DNA of 64,000 bases from an uncultured Clostridia bacterium (GCA_947166385.1 CAMVEB010000011.1:1-64000); one strand, 5' to 3'; positions 27,947 through 37,574 are shown, counted from the stretch's first letter. Numbers and translations are program-made. The notes: generated by a model from the sequence alone, not told the origin.

Positions 27947-30112
27947 ATGGAAAAATATGTCTTTTCCGAGGATCGGCGTTCCCTTCTGGAGGGAATGCAG
28001 GTTCCGTTTGCCATTTACCAGTTCCTGGACAAGCGTGTTGTCACCCTGATCCTCTCGGACGGCTTCTGCAGGCTATTAGGCTATGAAGACCGCGCCGAGG
28101 CGTATTATGACATGGATCATCATATGTATAAGGATGCCCATCCCGACGACGTGGCCCGGATCGCCGGCGCCGCCGTTCGTTTTGCGACGGAGGGCGGCAG
28201 CTACGAAGTGGTCTACCGTTCCCGCCGGAAAGGTTCGAGCGACTATGTCATCATCCACGCCCGCGGCGAACATGTGATCACTGACACAGGCGTCCGTTTG
28301 GCTCAGGTCTGGTATACGGATGAGGGAGCCTACACAGGCGACGCAACCGTTCCCGGCATGTCGGAACTCACGGACTCGCTCAGCAACGCCCTGCATGAAC
28401 AGAGCCTGGTCAAGGCCAGCCATTATGATTTCCTGACCGGTTTGCCGAACATGACCTATTTCTTCGATCTGGCGGATTCCGGCAAGGAAATCATCCGCCG
28501 CCGGGGCGATCAGCCCGTCCTGCTGTACATGGACTTGAGCGGTATGAAATTCTTCAATTCAAAGCACGGCTTCGCCGAAGGCGACCGGATGCTCCGCTCC
28601 TTCGCACAGATCCTGACCCGACCCTTCAGCCATGAAAACTGCTGCCGCATCGGTGCGGATCATTTCGCCGTCATCGCCGGGGAAAATGGGCTGGAGGATC
28701 TCCTGCGGCAGATCTTCCGGGAGTTCGGGGATCTGTATGAGGGCCAGACGCCGCCGGTTCATGTCGGCATCTATCCTTACCGCCTGGAGGATGCCGCGGC
28801 CAGCACCGCCTGCGACCGGGCCAAACTTGCCTGCACCGCCCTCCGCGGATCCTATTCCTCCGCCTTTCATATCTACAATGATGAACTCAGCCGGAATGCC
28901 GTCCTGAAGCAGTATGTCATCGAGAATATCGATACAGCGATCCGGGAAAACTGGATCCAGGTGTATTACCAGCCGATCATCCGTTCTGTCAATGAGCTTG
29001 TATGCGATGAGGAAGCCCTGGCCCGCTGGATCGATCCGGTCCGGGGATTTATGTCACCGGCCGCCTTCATCCCCGCGCTGGAGGAGTCCGGCCTGATCTA
29101 CAAACTGGATCTCTATATGCTTGAGCAGGTTCTGCGGGATATGCAGACCCTGAAAGCGGAAGGCATTCCCGTCGTTCCCCACTCAATCAACCTTTCCCGA
29201 TCCGATTTTGATATGTGCGATATCGTGGAGGAAATCCGCGCCCGTGCAGACGCGGCCGGGATTCCCCACAGCCTGATTACTATCGAGATCACGGAAAGCA
29301 TCATCGGCAGCGATTTTGATTTCATCAAGACGCAGATCGCCCGCTTCCGCCGCCTCGGTTTCCCGGTCTGGATGGATGATTTCGGCAGCGGGTATTCTTC
29401 GCTGGAAGTCCTGCAGAGCATCCGTTTTGATCTGCTGAAGTTTGATATGAGCTTCATGCGCCGCCTGGACGAGAGCGAAAATGCCCACGTCGTTCTGACC
29501 GAGCTGATGAAGATGGCCTCCGCCATGGGGCTGGACACGGTCTGCGAAGGGGTGGAGACCGAATCACAGGCCCGTTTCCTGAAGGAAATCGGCTGTTCAA
29601 AGCTGCAGGGGTTCTATTACGAGAAACCGAATCCCTTCTCCCATATCCTGGAATGGCACCGGAAGAATGGAAGGGGCGGCTATGAAAACCCGGCTGAATC
29701 CGCGTATTATGATTCCATCGGCCGCGTCAATCTGTATGATCTGGATGTCATCGCCCAGGGCGATACCGATTCCGTCCGGAATGCCTTTGACACCCTGCCC
29801 ATGGGCCTCATTGAAATCCGGGGCGACAGCGCCCGCTTTTTGCGCAGCAACCAGTCCTACCGGAATTTTATCAGCCGCTTCTACGGCATGAATCTGTCGG
29901 ATATGAATCGGGATTTCAAGCCCATCACCTCGCCCTTTATGCATCATATCATCCGGAACTGCTGCGAGCGGGGCATTCGCTCCTTCTTTGATGAAAAGAT
30001 GCCGGACGGTTCCATCGTCCATTCCTTTGCGCGCCGCATCAGCACGAATCCCGTCACAGGGAGTATGTCCGTGGCCGTTGCCGTTCTGTCGGTCAGCGCG
30101 GCAGATGCGTAA
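27947..30112 (+). CDS. PAS-like/degenerate GGDEF/EAL protein
   Basis: 721 aa from the ATG at 27947 (CGGAG upstream). Residues 1-125 look like a PAS domain. A GGDEF-type fold follows (160-310), but its signature reads GADHF (236-240), so diguanylate cyclase activity is unlikely. The EAL domain (320-570) keeps EALARW with EAL at 356-358, the MDDFGSGYSSL segment, CEGVE and LQGFYYEKP, so c-di-GMP phosphodiesterase activity is likely. A last domain of about 120 residues may be a second PAS. No transmembrane helix is seen. It ends at a shared terminator with glyS. Confidence 0.9.
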   Translation: MEKYVFSEDRRSLLEGMQVPFAIYQFLDKRVVTLILSDGFCRLLGYEDRAEAYYDMDHHMYKDAHPDDVARIAGAAVRFATEGGSYEVVYRSRRKGSSDYVIIHARGEHVITDTGVRLAQVWYTDEGAYTGDATVPGMSELTDSLSNALHEQSLVKASHYDFLTGLPNMTYFFDLADSGKEIIRRRGDQPVLLYMDLSGMKFFNSKHGFAEGDRMLRSFAQILTRPFSHENCCRIGADHFAVIAGENGLEDLLRQIFREFGDLYEGQTPPVHVGIYPYRLEDAAASTACDRAKLACTALRGSYSSAFHIYNDELSRNAVLKQYVIENIDTAIRENWIQVYYQPIIRSVNELVCDEEALARWIDPVRGFMSPAAFIPALEESGLIYKLDLYMLEQVLRDMQTLKAEGIPVVPHSINLSRSDFDMCDIVEEIRARADAAGIPHSLITIEITESIIGSDFDFIKTQIARFRRLGFPVWMDDFGSGYSSLEVLQSIRFDLLKFDMSFMRRLDESENAHVVLTELMKMASAMGLDTVCEGVETESQARFLKEIGCSKLQGFYYEKPNPFSHILEWHRKNGRGGYENPAESAYYDSIGRVNLYDLDVIAQGDTDSVRNAFDTLPMGLIEIRGDSARFLRSNQSYRNFISRFYGMNLSDMNRDFKPITSPFMHHIIRNCCERGIRSFFDEKMPDGSIVHSFARRISTNPVTGSMSVAVAVLSVSAADA

Positions 30113-30181
30113 TACAGACCCCGGCCGATCGGAGGAATCATTCCTGCCGCTGGTTGTCGGCATCCGTCCGGCAGCGAAAAG

Positions 30182-30212
30182 AAAAACGGCGTGATCTGTT
30201 CACGTCGTTTTT
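30182..30212. terminator. Bidirectional terminator between EAL gene and glyS
   Basis: A 13-bp stem AAAAACGGCGTGA / TCACGTCGTTTTT with one G-T pair has T-runs on both strands. It ends both convergent genes. Confidence 0.88.
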
Positions 30213-30227
30213 CCGTATGTCCTGAGA

Positions 30228-31607
30228 TCAGAACCGCATGCGGTCCTCGATGTACCTGCGAACCTCGCTGATCGGAATGCGTTCCTGCTGCATGGTGTCG
30301 CGGTCACGGACGGTCACCGTCTGTGCCTCTTCCGTCTCAAAGTCCACGCAGATGCAGAAGGGCGTTCCGATCTCATCCTGACGGCGGTAACGCTTGCCGA
30401 TAGAGCCGGTTTCATCATATTCCACGGGGAAATATTTGCACAGCTCGGCATGGATGCTGCCTGCCAGCTCGCCCAGCTTGTTCTTTTGCAGGGGAAGCAC
30501 CGCGGCCTTGTAGGGGGCCAGAGCGGGATGCAGGTGAAGCACGTTGCGCACGTCTCCGCCTTCCAGCTCCTGCTCCTCATAGGCGTTGCACAGGAATGCC
30601 AGCACCATCCGGTCCACACCCAGGGAGGGCTCGATACAATAGGGGATGTATTTCTCGTTGGTCACAGGATCCAGGTATTCCATGCTCTTGCCGCTGTGCT
30701 CCTGATGCTGTGTCAGGTCGTAATCCGTCCGGTCCGCAACGCCCCACAGCTCACCCCAGCCGAAGGGGAACAGGAATTCAAAGTCGGTGGTTGCCTTGGA
30801 ATAGAAGGCCAGTTTTTCCGGCTCATGATCCCGCAGACGCAGGCTTTCCTCCTTGATGCCCAGGCTCAGCAGCCAGTCGCGGCAGAAGGACCGCCAGTAA
30901 TTGAACCACTCCAGATCCTCGCCGGGCTTGCAGAAGAACTCCAGCTCCATCTGTTCAAACTCGCGGACGCGGAAGATGAAGTTGCCGGGGGTGATCTCAT
31001 TCCGGAAAGACTTACCGATCTGGGCAATGCCGGCCGGCAGCTTTTTCCGGGTCGTACGCATGGCGTTCTGGAAGTTCACAAAGATACCCTGAGCCGTTTC
31101 AGGTCGGAGATAAATCTCGTTGGCGCTGTCCTCATTGACACCGGCAAAGGTCTTGAACATCAGGTTGAACTGGCGGATGCCGGTGAAATCCTTCTTGCCG
31201 CAGACAGGGCAGACAATATCGTGCTCCGCGATGTACTTCTCCAGCTCCGCATTAGTCCATCCGTCGCCGGTTTCGGCTCCCTGGGTGAAGTCCTCAATCA
31301 GCTTATCCGCCCGGAAACGCGCTTTACAGGCCTTGCAATCCATCAGAGGATCGTTGAATCCGCCCACATGGCCGCTGGCCACCCAGACCTCGCGGTTCAT
31401 CAGGATCGCGCAATCCAGCCCGGTATTATACTTGCTTTCCTGCACGAACTTCTGCCACCAGGCCTTTTTCACATTGTTTTTGAATTCCACGCCCAGGGGA
31501 CCGTAATCCCAGGTGTTTGCCAGTCCGCCGTAAATCTCGGATCCGGCAAAAATAAAGCCGCGGTTCTTGCACAGGGCCACCAGCTTGTCCATTGTCAGCT
31601 CAGCCAT
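30228..31607 (-). CDS. glyS: Glycyl-tRNA synthetase, homodimeric type
   Basis: 459 aa, class II enzyme of the alpha-2 type. Visible features: [20 protein letters not shown] at the N-terminus, the four Cys of the zinc-like insertion (CKACK and CPVCGKK), motif 2 [25 protein letters not shown], motif 3 around [12 protein letters not shown] and the anticodon domain with [10 protein letters not shown]. It charges tRNA-Gly. No T-box leader is seen; transcription starts from a simple promoter. GGAGG precedes the ATG. Confidence 0.97.
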   Translation of the reverse strand: MAELTMDKLVALCKNRGFIFAGSEIYGGLANTWDYGPLGVEFKNNVKKAWWQKFVQESKYNTGLDCAILMNREVWVASGHVGGFNDPLMDCKACKARFRADKLIEDFTQGAETGDGWTNAELEKYIAEHDIVCPVCGKKDFTGIRQFNLMFKTFAGVNEDSANEIYLRPETAQGIFVNFQNAMRTTRKKLPAGIAQIGKSFRNEITPGNFIFRVREFEQMELEFFCKPGEDLEWFNYWRSFCRDWLLSLGIKEESLRLRDHEPEKLAFYSKATTDFEFLFPFGWGELWGVADRTDYDLTQHQEHSGKSMEYLDPVTNEKYIPYCIEPSLGVDRMVLAFLCNAYEEQELEGGDVRNVLHLHPALAPYKAAVLPLQKNKLGELAGSIHAELCKYFPVEYDETGSIGKRYRRQDEIGTPFCICVDFETEEAQTVTVRDRDTMQQERIPISEVRRYIEDRMRF

Positions 31608-31650
31608 TTTCTTTCCTCCGTCACACTTACTTGATCAAAAACCATCGCCT

Positions 31651-31679
31651 ATAATAGGTTCAGAGGCCTGATTTGTCAA
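31651..31679 (-). promoter_or_regulatory. glyS promoter
   Basis: Minus-strand TTGACA, 17-bp spacer, TATTAT, between ftsY and glyS. Confidence 0.82.
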
Positions 31680-31691
31680 GGAAAATCCCCG

Positions 31692-32606
31692 TCAGAACAG
31701 GGCGTCCACAAATTCTTTTGCGTTGAAGGGCTGCAGGTCGTCAATCCCCTCGCCGACGCCGATATACCAAACCGGAACCTCCAGCTCCTGTCGGATCGCC
31801 AGCGCGATACCGCCCTTGGCCGTCCCATCCAGCTTGCTGAGGATGATACCGCCGATCTCCGCTACCTCCTTAAAGGCACGGGCCTGCATCAGGCCATTCT
31901 GCCCGGTGGTCGCGTCCAGAACAAGGATACAGCGGGTGTCCGCCTCCGGATACTCCCGGTCAATCACCCGGCGCATCTTGCTCAGCTCATCCATCAGATT
32001 TTTCTTATTGTGCAGACGGCCGGCCGTATCGACAATCAGCAGGTCGGCCTGCTGAGCCTTGGCGCTTTTGATCGCGTCGAACACCACAGCAGCCGGGTCG
32101 GCCCCTTCCTCATGTTTGATAATCGGCACCCGGGCACGCTCCGCCCAGACAGTCAGCTGCTCAGCCGCGGCAGCGCGGAACGTGTCGCCCGCGCAGAGCA
32201 TAACCTTGCGGCCGATGGCCTGGAAACGCAGCGCCAGCTTTCCGATTGTGGTGGTCTTGCCGACGCCGTTCACGCCGACAACCAGCATCACCATGGGCCA
32301 CTTCAGCGGCGGGCGCGGAATATCCATCTGCTCCACCATGATCTGTTTCAGCATCTCCCTGGCCTGGGCGGCGTCCTTCACCTTCCCGGCCTTCACGCGG
32401 TCGCGCAGCTCGTCAATGATGACTGTAGTGGCCTTAAGCCCGCAATCCGCCATGAGCAGGATATCCTCCAGCTCCTCATAAAAATCCTCGTCAATCTTCC
32501 GGTTCTCGCGGACCATCTCGTCCACTTTCTCGGTCATATTGCCGCGGGTTTTGCTCAGTCCTTCCCGCAGCCTGGCAAACAAACCTTTCTTTTTCTCATC
32601 GCTCAT
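31692..32606 (-). CDS. ftsY: Signal recognition particle receptor FtsY
   Basis: 304 aa from the ATG at 32606 (GGGAGGG upstream; the longer frame enters the promoter region). A short basic N-terminal segment is followed by the four-helix N domain and the GTPase G domain: GVNGVGKTTTIGKLA, DTFRAAAAEQL, DTAGRLHNKKNLMDEL, SKLDGTAKGG. It docks SRP-ribosome complexes at the membrane. It lacks the long acidic A domain of E. coli FtsY. It is divergent from alaS and is not adjacent to smc here, unlike in many Bacillota. Confidence 0.96.
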   Translation of the reverse strand: MSDEKKKGLFARLREGLSKTRGNMTEKVDEMVRENRKIDEDFYEELEDILLMADCGLKATTVIIDELRDRVKAGKVKDAAQAREMLKQIMVEQMDIPRPPLKWPMVMLVVGVNGVGKTTTIGKLALRFQAIGRKVMLCAGDTFRAAAAEQLTVWAERARVPIIKHEEGADPAAVVFDAIKSAKAQQADLLIVDTAGRLHNKKNLMDELSKMRRVIDREYPEADTRCILVLDATTGQNGLMQARAFKEVAEIGGIILSKLDGTAKGGIALAIRQELEVPVWYIGVGEGIDDLQPFNAKEFVDALF

Positions 32607-32671
32607 GGGAAACCCTCCCTTTCTTCGCTGCCTTTCAGTGTACCACATTTTTCGCAGGAAGAAAAGGCTGA

Positions 32672-32700
32672 TTGCTTTCTGTGGCCGGCTGTGCTATAAT
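32672..32700 (+). promoter_or_regulatory. alaS promoter
   Basis: TTGCTT, 17-bp spacer, TATAAT, 41 nt before the start codon. The short leader leaves no room for a T-box. Confidence 0.82.
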
Positions 32701-32740
32701 TCTGCGGATTCCATCATATGCAAAGGGAGAGAATTGACAG

Positions 32741-34570
32741 ATGATCACTTCCAAGGAACTGAGAAACGCCTGGATCCGCTTCTATGAAGAACGGGGGCAT
32801 GTCAATATCGGTGCCGTCTCGCTGATCGGCGACGGGAGCACCGGCGTTATGTTCAACGTGGCCGGCATGCAGCCGCTGATGCCCTATCTGCTCGGGAAGG
32901 ACCATCCCTCCGGGAAGAAAAGGCTGTGCAACGTCCAGGGCTGCGTCCGTACCGTAGATATTGAGAGCGTTGGCGACCCGACCCATTTCACGTTTTTTGA
33001 GATGATGGGCAACTGGTCCCTGGGAGATTATTTCAAGAAGGAAAAAACCCGCTGGAGCTATGATCTGCTGACCGAAGTGTTCGGCCTGGACGGAAAGGAG
33101 ATCTGCTCCACCGTTTTCGAGGGGAACGACGCCGCGCCCCGGGATGAGGAGACTGCCGGCCTGCTGAAGGAAGTGGGCATCCTGCCGGAGCATATCTTCT
33201 ATCTGCCTAAGTCCGACAACTGGTGGGAGCTGGAAGGAACGACCGGGACGCCCTGCGGCCCCGACAACGAGTGGTTCTATCCCCGCCATAACAGGCCCTG
33301 CGGTCCGGATTGCGGCCCGGCTTGTGGCTGCGGACGGTATGTCGAGATCGGCAATGACGTATATATGCAGTACGTCAAAAACGCCGACGGGTACGCCCCC
33401 CTGGCAAACAAAAACGTGGATACCGGTTTCGGTCTGGACCGGATGCTGGCTTTCCTGAACGGGCTGACCGACGGCTATAAGACCGACCTGTTCCTGCCGG
33501 TCATCCGCCACCTGGAGGAGAAGTCCGGCCTGAGCTACGATCAGGACGCGGACGCACAGAAAGCGATGCGGATCGTAGCGGATCATATCCGCACCTCCAC
33601 CATGCTGATCGGCGATGTCAATGGCATCCTGCCCTCCAACGTGGGCGCCGGCTATATCCTGCGCCGCCTGCTCCGCCGCGCCATCCGCTACACACGGAAA
33701 CTGGGGCTGGAAACCTCCGTGCTGGCCGAAGTCAGTAAAATCTTCATCGAGCAGATTTATGACGAGGCCTACCCCCTGCTGGTGGAAAAGGAAGCCTATA
33801 TTCTGGATGAAATCATGAAGGAAGCCGCCCGCTTTGAAGCTACACTGGTGACCGGCATGAAGGAATTCAACAAATGCATCACGGGCATCCGCCGCAAGAA
33901 TGAGTTCATGGCTCAGAAGGATCCATCCTATCAGCCGGAGACGGAAATCAGCGGCAAGCAGGCCTTCCGCCTCTACGATACCTACGGTTTCCCACTGGAG
34001 CTGACCGAAGAGCTCGCAGCCGAGGAAGGCCTGACCGTGGACGCGGCCGGCTTTGCCGAAGCATTTAAAGAGCACCAGCAGATCAGCAAGCAGGAGGGAA
34101 CCTTCAAGGGCGGTCTGGCCGAGCAGAATGAAGAAACTGCGAAGCTGCACACCGCCACCCACCTGCTCCATGCCGCGTTGCGCAAGGTGTTGGGAGACGA
34201 GGTAGCCCAGAAGGGCTCCAACATTACCGCCGAGCGTCTTCGGTTCGACTTCAGCTTCGGCCGGAAAATGACTCCCGAAGAAATTCAGGAAGTCGAGCGT
34301 CTGGTGAATGTTGCGATCGATGCTGCGGTTCCGGTCGTCTGCGAAGAAATGACCGTTCCGGAAGCCAAGGCAAAGGGTGCCATCGGCCTGTTCGAAAGCA
34401 AGTACGGCGAGCGCGTGCGTACCTATAAGATGGGCGATTATTCCTTTGAAATCTGCGGCGGTCCGCACGCCAGCAACACCGGGGACCTCGGATCCTTCAA
34501 AATCCGGAAGGAAGAATCCTCCTCCGCCGGTGTCCGCCGGATCAAGGCCACCATCCAGCCCAAAGCCTGA
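32741..34570 (+). CDS. alaS: Alanyl-tRNA synthetase, short form without C-Ala
   Basis: 609 aa, against about 875 in most bacteria. The class II catalytic core is present (ELRNAWIRFYEERGH, MFNVAGMQPLMPYLLG, CNVQGCVRTVDIESVG, FGLDRML), followed by the tRNA-recognition part (VADHIRTSTMLI, NVGAGYILRRLLRRAIR) and the editing domain with HTATH and CGGPH. The protein ends right after the editing domain, so the oligomerisation/tRNA-binding C-Ala domain is missing. A Cys-rich stretch near residues 175-200 (CGPDCGPACGCG) may bind metal. It charges tRNA-Ala. Its TGA overlaps the ATG of the next gene. Confidence 0.92.
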   Translation: MITSKELRNAWIRFYEERGHVNIGAVSLIGDGSTGVMFNVAGMQPLMPYLLGKDHPSGKKRLCNVQGCVRTVDIESVGDPTHFTFFEMMGNWSLGDYFKKEKTRWSYDLLTEVFGLDGKEICSTVFEGNDAAPRDEETAGLLKEVGILPEHIFYLPKSDNWWELEGTTGTPCGPDNEWFYPRHNRPCGPDCGPACGCGRYVEIGNDVYMQYVKNADGYAPLANKNVDTGFGLDRMLAFLNGLTDGYKTDLFLPVIRHLEEKSGLSYDQDADAQKAMRIVADHIRTSTMLIGDVNGILPSNVGAGYILRRLLRRAIRYTRKLGLETSVLAEVSKIFIEQIYDEAYPLLVEKEAYILDEIMKEAARFEATLVTGMKEFNKCITGIRRKNEFMAQKDPSYQPETEISGKQAFRLYDTYGFPLELTEELAAEEGLTVDAAGFAEAFKEHQQISKQEGTFKGGLAEQNEETAKLHTATHLLHAALRKVLGDEVAQKGSNITAERLRFDFSFGRKMTPEEIQEVERLVNVAIDAAVPVVCEEMTVPEAKAKGAIGLFESKYGERVRTYKMGDYSFEICGGPHASNTGDLGSFKIRKEESSSAGVRRIKATIQPKA

Positions 34571-35157
34571 TGAAACGGGAGTTTGCACTGATGAATGCCA
34601 ACATGAAAAGCGAGAACGAACGTCTGCGGGAAATCAAAACCTCATCGGAAGATATTTTTGACGGAGTCATCCTGCATGTGAAGCGGGACCTGGTGGCGCT
34701 GCCAAACGGCAATACCTCCGTACGGGAGGTTATCCGGCATATCGGCGCGGTCTGTGTCATTCCGGTGCTGGATAACGGCGACGTCATCGTCGAGCGGCAG
34801 TATCGCTATCCGCTGGATCGGGTGATTCTGGAAATCCCCGCCGGGAAACTGGATTCTGCCGGGGAGAACCGGCTGTCCGCCATCCAAAGGGAGCTCAGCG
34901 AGGAAACCGGATATACCGCGGACGAGTGGACGGAGATCGGCCCCTTCCATCCCGCCCCCGCGTATTCCGATGAGTATATTACGATGTACATGGCCCGCAG
35001 TCTCCACAAGGGGAACCGCCACCTGGATGCCGATGAGTTTCTGGATGTCTATACCGTACCGCTGAAGACCCTCGTGGAAGATGTCATGGCCGGCCGCATT
35101 TCCGACGCGAAAACCCAGGTCTGTATCCTGAAGGCCGCCCGCATCCTGAATATCTGA
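34570..35157 (+). CDS. NUDIX hydrolase (ADP-ribose pyrophosphatase-like)
   Basis: 195 aa from the ATG that overlaps the alaS stop. A second ATG at 34591 has a better SD (GGGAG) and may be the real start. The Nudix box ends ENRLSAIQRELSEETGY, preceded by EIPAGKLDSAG, which is one residue longer than the canonical spacing. The length and the IPAGK motif match ADP-ribose pyrophosphatases (NudF type). It is co-transcribed with alaS and ends at a strong terminator. Confidence 0.9.
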   Translation: MKREFALMNANMKSENERLREIKTSSEDIFDGVILHVKRDLVALPNGNTSVREVIRHIGAVCVIPVLDNGDVIVERQYRYPLDRVILEIPAGKLDSAGENRLSAIQRELSEETGYTADEWTEIGPFHPAPAYSDEYITMYMARSLHKGNRHLDADEFLDVYTVPLKTLVEDVMAGRISDAKTQVCILKAARILNI

Positions 35158-35174
35158 CCTGTCACACCCGTAGC

Positions 35175-35212
35175 AAAAGCTTCCCGCAGATCCCGCGGGA
35201 AGCCTCTTTTAT
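35175..35212. terminator. Bidirectional terminator
   Basis: A 9-bp stem GCTTCCCGC / GCGGGAAGC with a 7-nt loop; CTCTTTT follows on plus and TTTTGC on minus. It separates the NUDIX gene from convergent mgtC. Confidence 0.85.
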
Positions 35213-35239
35213 TCATCCTGATCATAGCAGAAGGTCTGA

Positions 35240-35971
35240 TCAGATCTCTTCAATATGCCGGACATACTCCAGCGTGGCCAGTGCCTGAATAATCTCGGCG
35301 TGGGATTTGTATTTCTTCAGCATCGCGCTGGAAACAGTAATCGCGACAGAGTAGACCGAAAGTCCGCTTCCCACATAAGCGGGATTCTGCTCGATCTCAT
35401 TGATCGTCAGTCCAAGAGAACGGATCACGCTCACAAAATCCTGCAGACTCACACTGTTCGTCAGCTCCAGGTGCACTTCGAAATGGTTGGAACGATTCTT
35501 CAGCGCAGTTTCCAGCGTCGGGAACCAGAGCAGCGCGCACAGCAGCGCCAGGAAGGAAATCAGAGCCACCGTATAAATGCCCAAGCCCAGTGCCATGCCA
35601 ATCAGCCCGTCAGCCCACAGACCCACTGCCGTCGTCAGCCCGCGAATCTGGTTGCGGGAGCTGTAGATCACGGAATGGATGCTGATGATTGCCCCGCCGA
35701 TCACCGCTGCCGTACTGAGCAACATGTGCCCCGAGCCGGTCCGTGCAATGGCATAGCAGTCCAGCAGGGCGGCAATTGTTCCCGTCAGGGAAACAAGCAT
35801 GAAAGTACGCAGGCCGGCGGAATGGCGCTTGTTGGAGCGTTCCCATCCGATCACGGCGCTCAGCAGCAGCGACAGGCAGACCCGCAGCACCACTGCCCAC
35901 AGGTTCAGTCCGGCCGCCCACTCTCCCAGCAGACCGGCCAGCGGATCCGGCGCGATATGCATTCCGTTCAT
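35240..35971 (-). CDS. MgtC/SapB family membrane protein
   Basis: About 243 aa from the third of three consecutive ATG codons, chosen because GGGAG is 8 nt upstream of it. Family features: AVIGWERSNKRHSAGLRTFMLVSLTG, an AAVIGGAI segment and the RGLTTAVGLWADGLIGMALG helix pair, giving about five membrane helices, then a 90-residue cytoplasmic ACT-like tail. MgtC proteins are linked to magnesium homeostasis and survival under Mg limitation. It follows the antiporter gene by about 25-30 nt, so the two form an ion-homeostasis unit. Confidence 0.9.
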   Translation of the reverse strand: MNGMHIAPDPLAGLLGEWAAGLNLWAVVLRVCLSLLLSAVIGWERSNKRHSAGLRTFMLVSLTGTIAALLDCYAIARTGSGHMLLSTAAVIGGAIISIHSVIYSSRNQIRGLTTAVGLWADGLIGMALGLGIYTVALISFLALLCALLWFPTLETALKNRSNHFEVHLELTNSVSLQDFVSVIRSLGLTINEIEQNPAYVGSGLSVYSVAITVSSAMLKKYKSHAEIIQALATLEYVRHIEEI

Positions 35972-36000
35972 CATCATCTCTCCCTTTCTTTTCCTTCGTT

Positions 36001-37449
36001 CTACAGGATCCGGTTCCAGGCGCGTGTCTTTCGCTGCCGGTACTGTTCCCGGTAATATTCCTCCGCGGCCTCGGTAAAGGCCCGCTCATTCTCCCCTTCC
36101 GGATCGTGCGGCGGCAGCTCACTCTGGATGCGGGCGATCCGTTCGATCAGCAGCTGCGCCTCCGTCTTGGGCACGCCCTCCGCGGTTGTCTCCTCGACCT
36201 CCACCTTTTCCTCCAGTTTGTTGGAATAGGAGCCGGACAGATACAGGGACATCTTGGCGCACGCGGGGCCGATCAGTTCATACAGCACGCTGGAGGAGAG
36301 GATAATTGTCTCCAGTGCCTCCCCCATTTCCCCGCCGATCTCCCGGGCGCCCATGGCGGCCAGGCCAATGGCAACCCCGGCCTGGGGAATCAGCGCCAGG
36401 CCAAGATACCGGCTGACTTTCGCGGATTTCTTCACCATTTTGCAGCCGGACCAGGCGCCCAGGTATTTCCCCGCGATGCGGATCAGGAAATACAGGATCC
36501 CCACCAGGAGCAGCGGCACCGTTCCGATGCTTTCCGACTGGTTCAGCAGAGACCCCAGGTCAAAGGACAGCCCGGAACGGACAAAGAACAGCAGCAGGAT
36601 CGGCGGGCTGAAATAGTTCAGCTGCCGGAAGAGGCGTGCGTCGCCGCCGGCGTTGATATACACCGTGCCCATCGCCATACAGCCGAGCAGCGGGGAAATG
36701 CCGATCCCGGCACAGATGCCGCAGTGGGCAAACAGCATAGCGATGGCAATAATCAGGCGATTGTCGGTGCTGCGCTTCCCGGTCATCCATTTCAGCAGGA
36801 GCCCGAAGAAACCGCCCAGCAGCATCGTCAGCAGCGTCTTCCCCATCGGCAGCAGTACGTTCCCGATCTGAAAGCCCGCCGCGGACAGGGAAGCTGAGGC
36901 CAGCGCGATCGCCATGCTGTAGAGCACCAGCCCGACAATATCATCCAGCGCTACAACCTGCAGCAGCGTTTCCACAAAGTCGCCCTTCGCTCCGGTCTGC
37001 CGGATCGTCATCATCGTGGAGGCCGGCGCGGTGGCTGTCGCCAGCGCGCTGAGCACCACCGAGAAAGCAAAGTTCAGCTTCAGCACAAACTGGCACACCA
37101 GGAACACCAGCACCGCCGCACCCAGAGATTCCATGACTGTGATGACAATCACCTTCGGACCGTTCTTCTTCAGCGTGGACACGCGGAAAAACTCGCCGGT
37201 CGAAAAGGCGATGAACGCCAGCGCGATATCCGGAAGATAGCCGGTGTTCTCCACAAACGTCGTCGGGATCAGATTCAGGCAGAAGGGCCCCATCAGGATG
37301 CCACCGACAATATAGGCCGTCACATTCGGCAGGCGCAGTTTCTTGGTCACGCGGGTCATCAGGAACCCACAGGAAAGGATCAGCGCCATGGAGATAATAG
37401 CCACCGCGACCGGAGACTGGTCCGGGATCAGTTCAGTCCATTTGGGCAC
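36001..37449 (-). CDS. CPA2-type cation:proton antiporter
   Basis: About 482 aa from a GTG at 37449, with GGGGGG 7 nt upstream. The ATG at 37497 is in frame, but it directly abuts a good -10 box and would lie upstream of the transcript start. About 12 hydrophobic helices are seen. NVTAYIVGGILMGP and LAFIAFSTGEFF resemble Na+/H+ exchangers of the KefB/NapA type; QVVALDDIVGLVLY contains the paired acidic residues expected in helix 5. The C-terminal 80 residues are a charged cytoplasmic tail without a clear RCK domain. It is paired with mgtC. Confidence 0.86.
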   Translation of the reverse strand: MPKWTELIPDQSPVAVAIISMALILSCGFLMTRVTKKLRLPNVTAYIVGGILMGPFCLNLIPTTFVENTGYLPDIALAFIAFSTGEFFRVSTLKKNGPKVIVITVMESLGAAVLVFLVCQFVLKLNFAFSVVLSALATATAPASTMMTIRQTGAKGDFVETLLQVVALDDIVGLVLYSMAIALASASLSAAGFQIGNVLLPMGKTLLTMLLGGFFGLLLKWMTGKRSTDNRLIIAIAMLFAHCGICAGIGISPLLGCMAMGTVYINAGGDARLFRQLNYFSPPILLLFFVRSGLSFDLGSLLNQSESIGTVPLLLVGILYFLIRIAGKYLGAWSGCKMVKKSAKVSRYLGLALIPQAGVAIGLAAMGAREIGGEMGEALETIILSSSVLYELIGPACAKMSLYLSGSYSNKLEEKVEVEETTAEGVPKTEAQLLIERIARIQSELPPHDPEGENERAFTEAAEEYYREQYRQRKTRAWNRIL

Positions 37450-37497
37450 GGGCCGCCCCCCTTTTCCCTGTATGTCTTCACTTTGTTTCTTGGCCAT

Positions 37498-37526
37498 ATT
37501 TTACCACTGACTGACGGGAAATGCAA
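37498..37526 (-). promoter_or_regulatory. Antiporter-mgtC promoter
   Basis: Minus-strand TTGCAT, 17-bp spacer, TAAAAT. The -10 box touches the in-frame ATG at 37497, which argues for the downstream GTG start. Confidence 0.7.
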
Positions 37527-37544
37527 TTCCTCCCGCGAATTAGA

Positions 37545-37574
37545 TTGACAAATCCCGTCTTCCGGTGGAATAAT
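37545..37574 (+). promoter_or_regulatory. MFS gene promoter
   Basis: TTGACA, 18-bp spacer, AATAAT, back to back with the antiporter promoter. Confidence 0.7.

Noticed and set aside
32600-32740. T-box leader before alaS (and similarly before glyS)
   Set aside because: Only about 40 nt separate promoter and start codon, and the T-box motif GGTGG-ACCGCG is absent.
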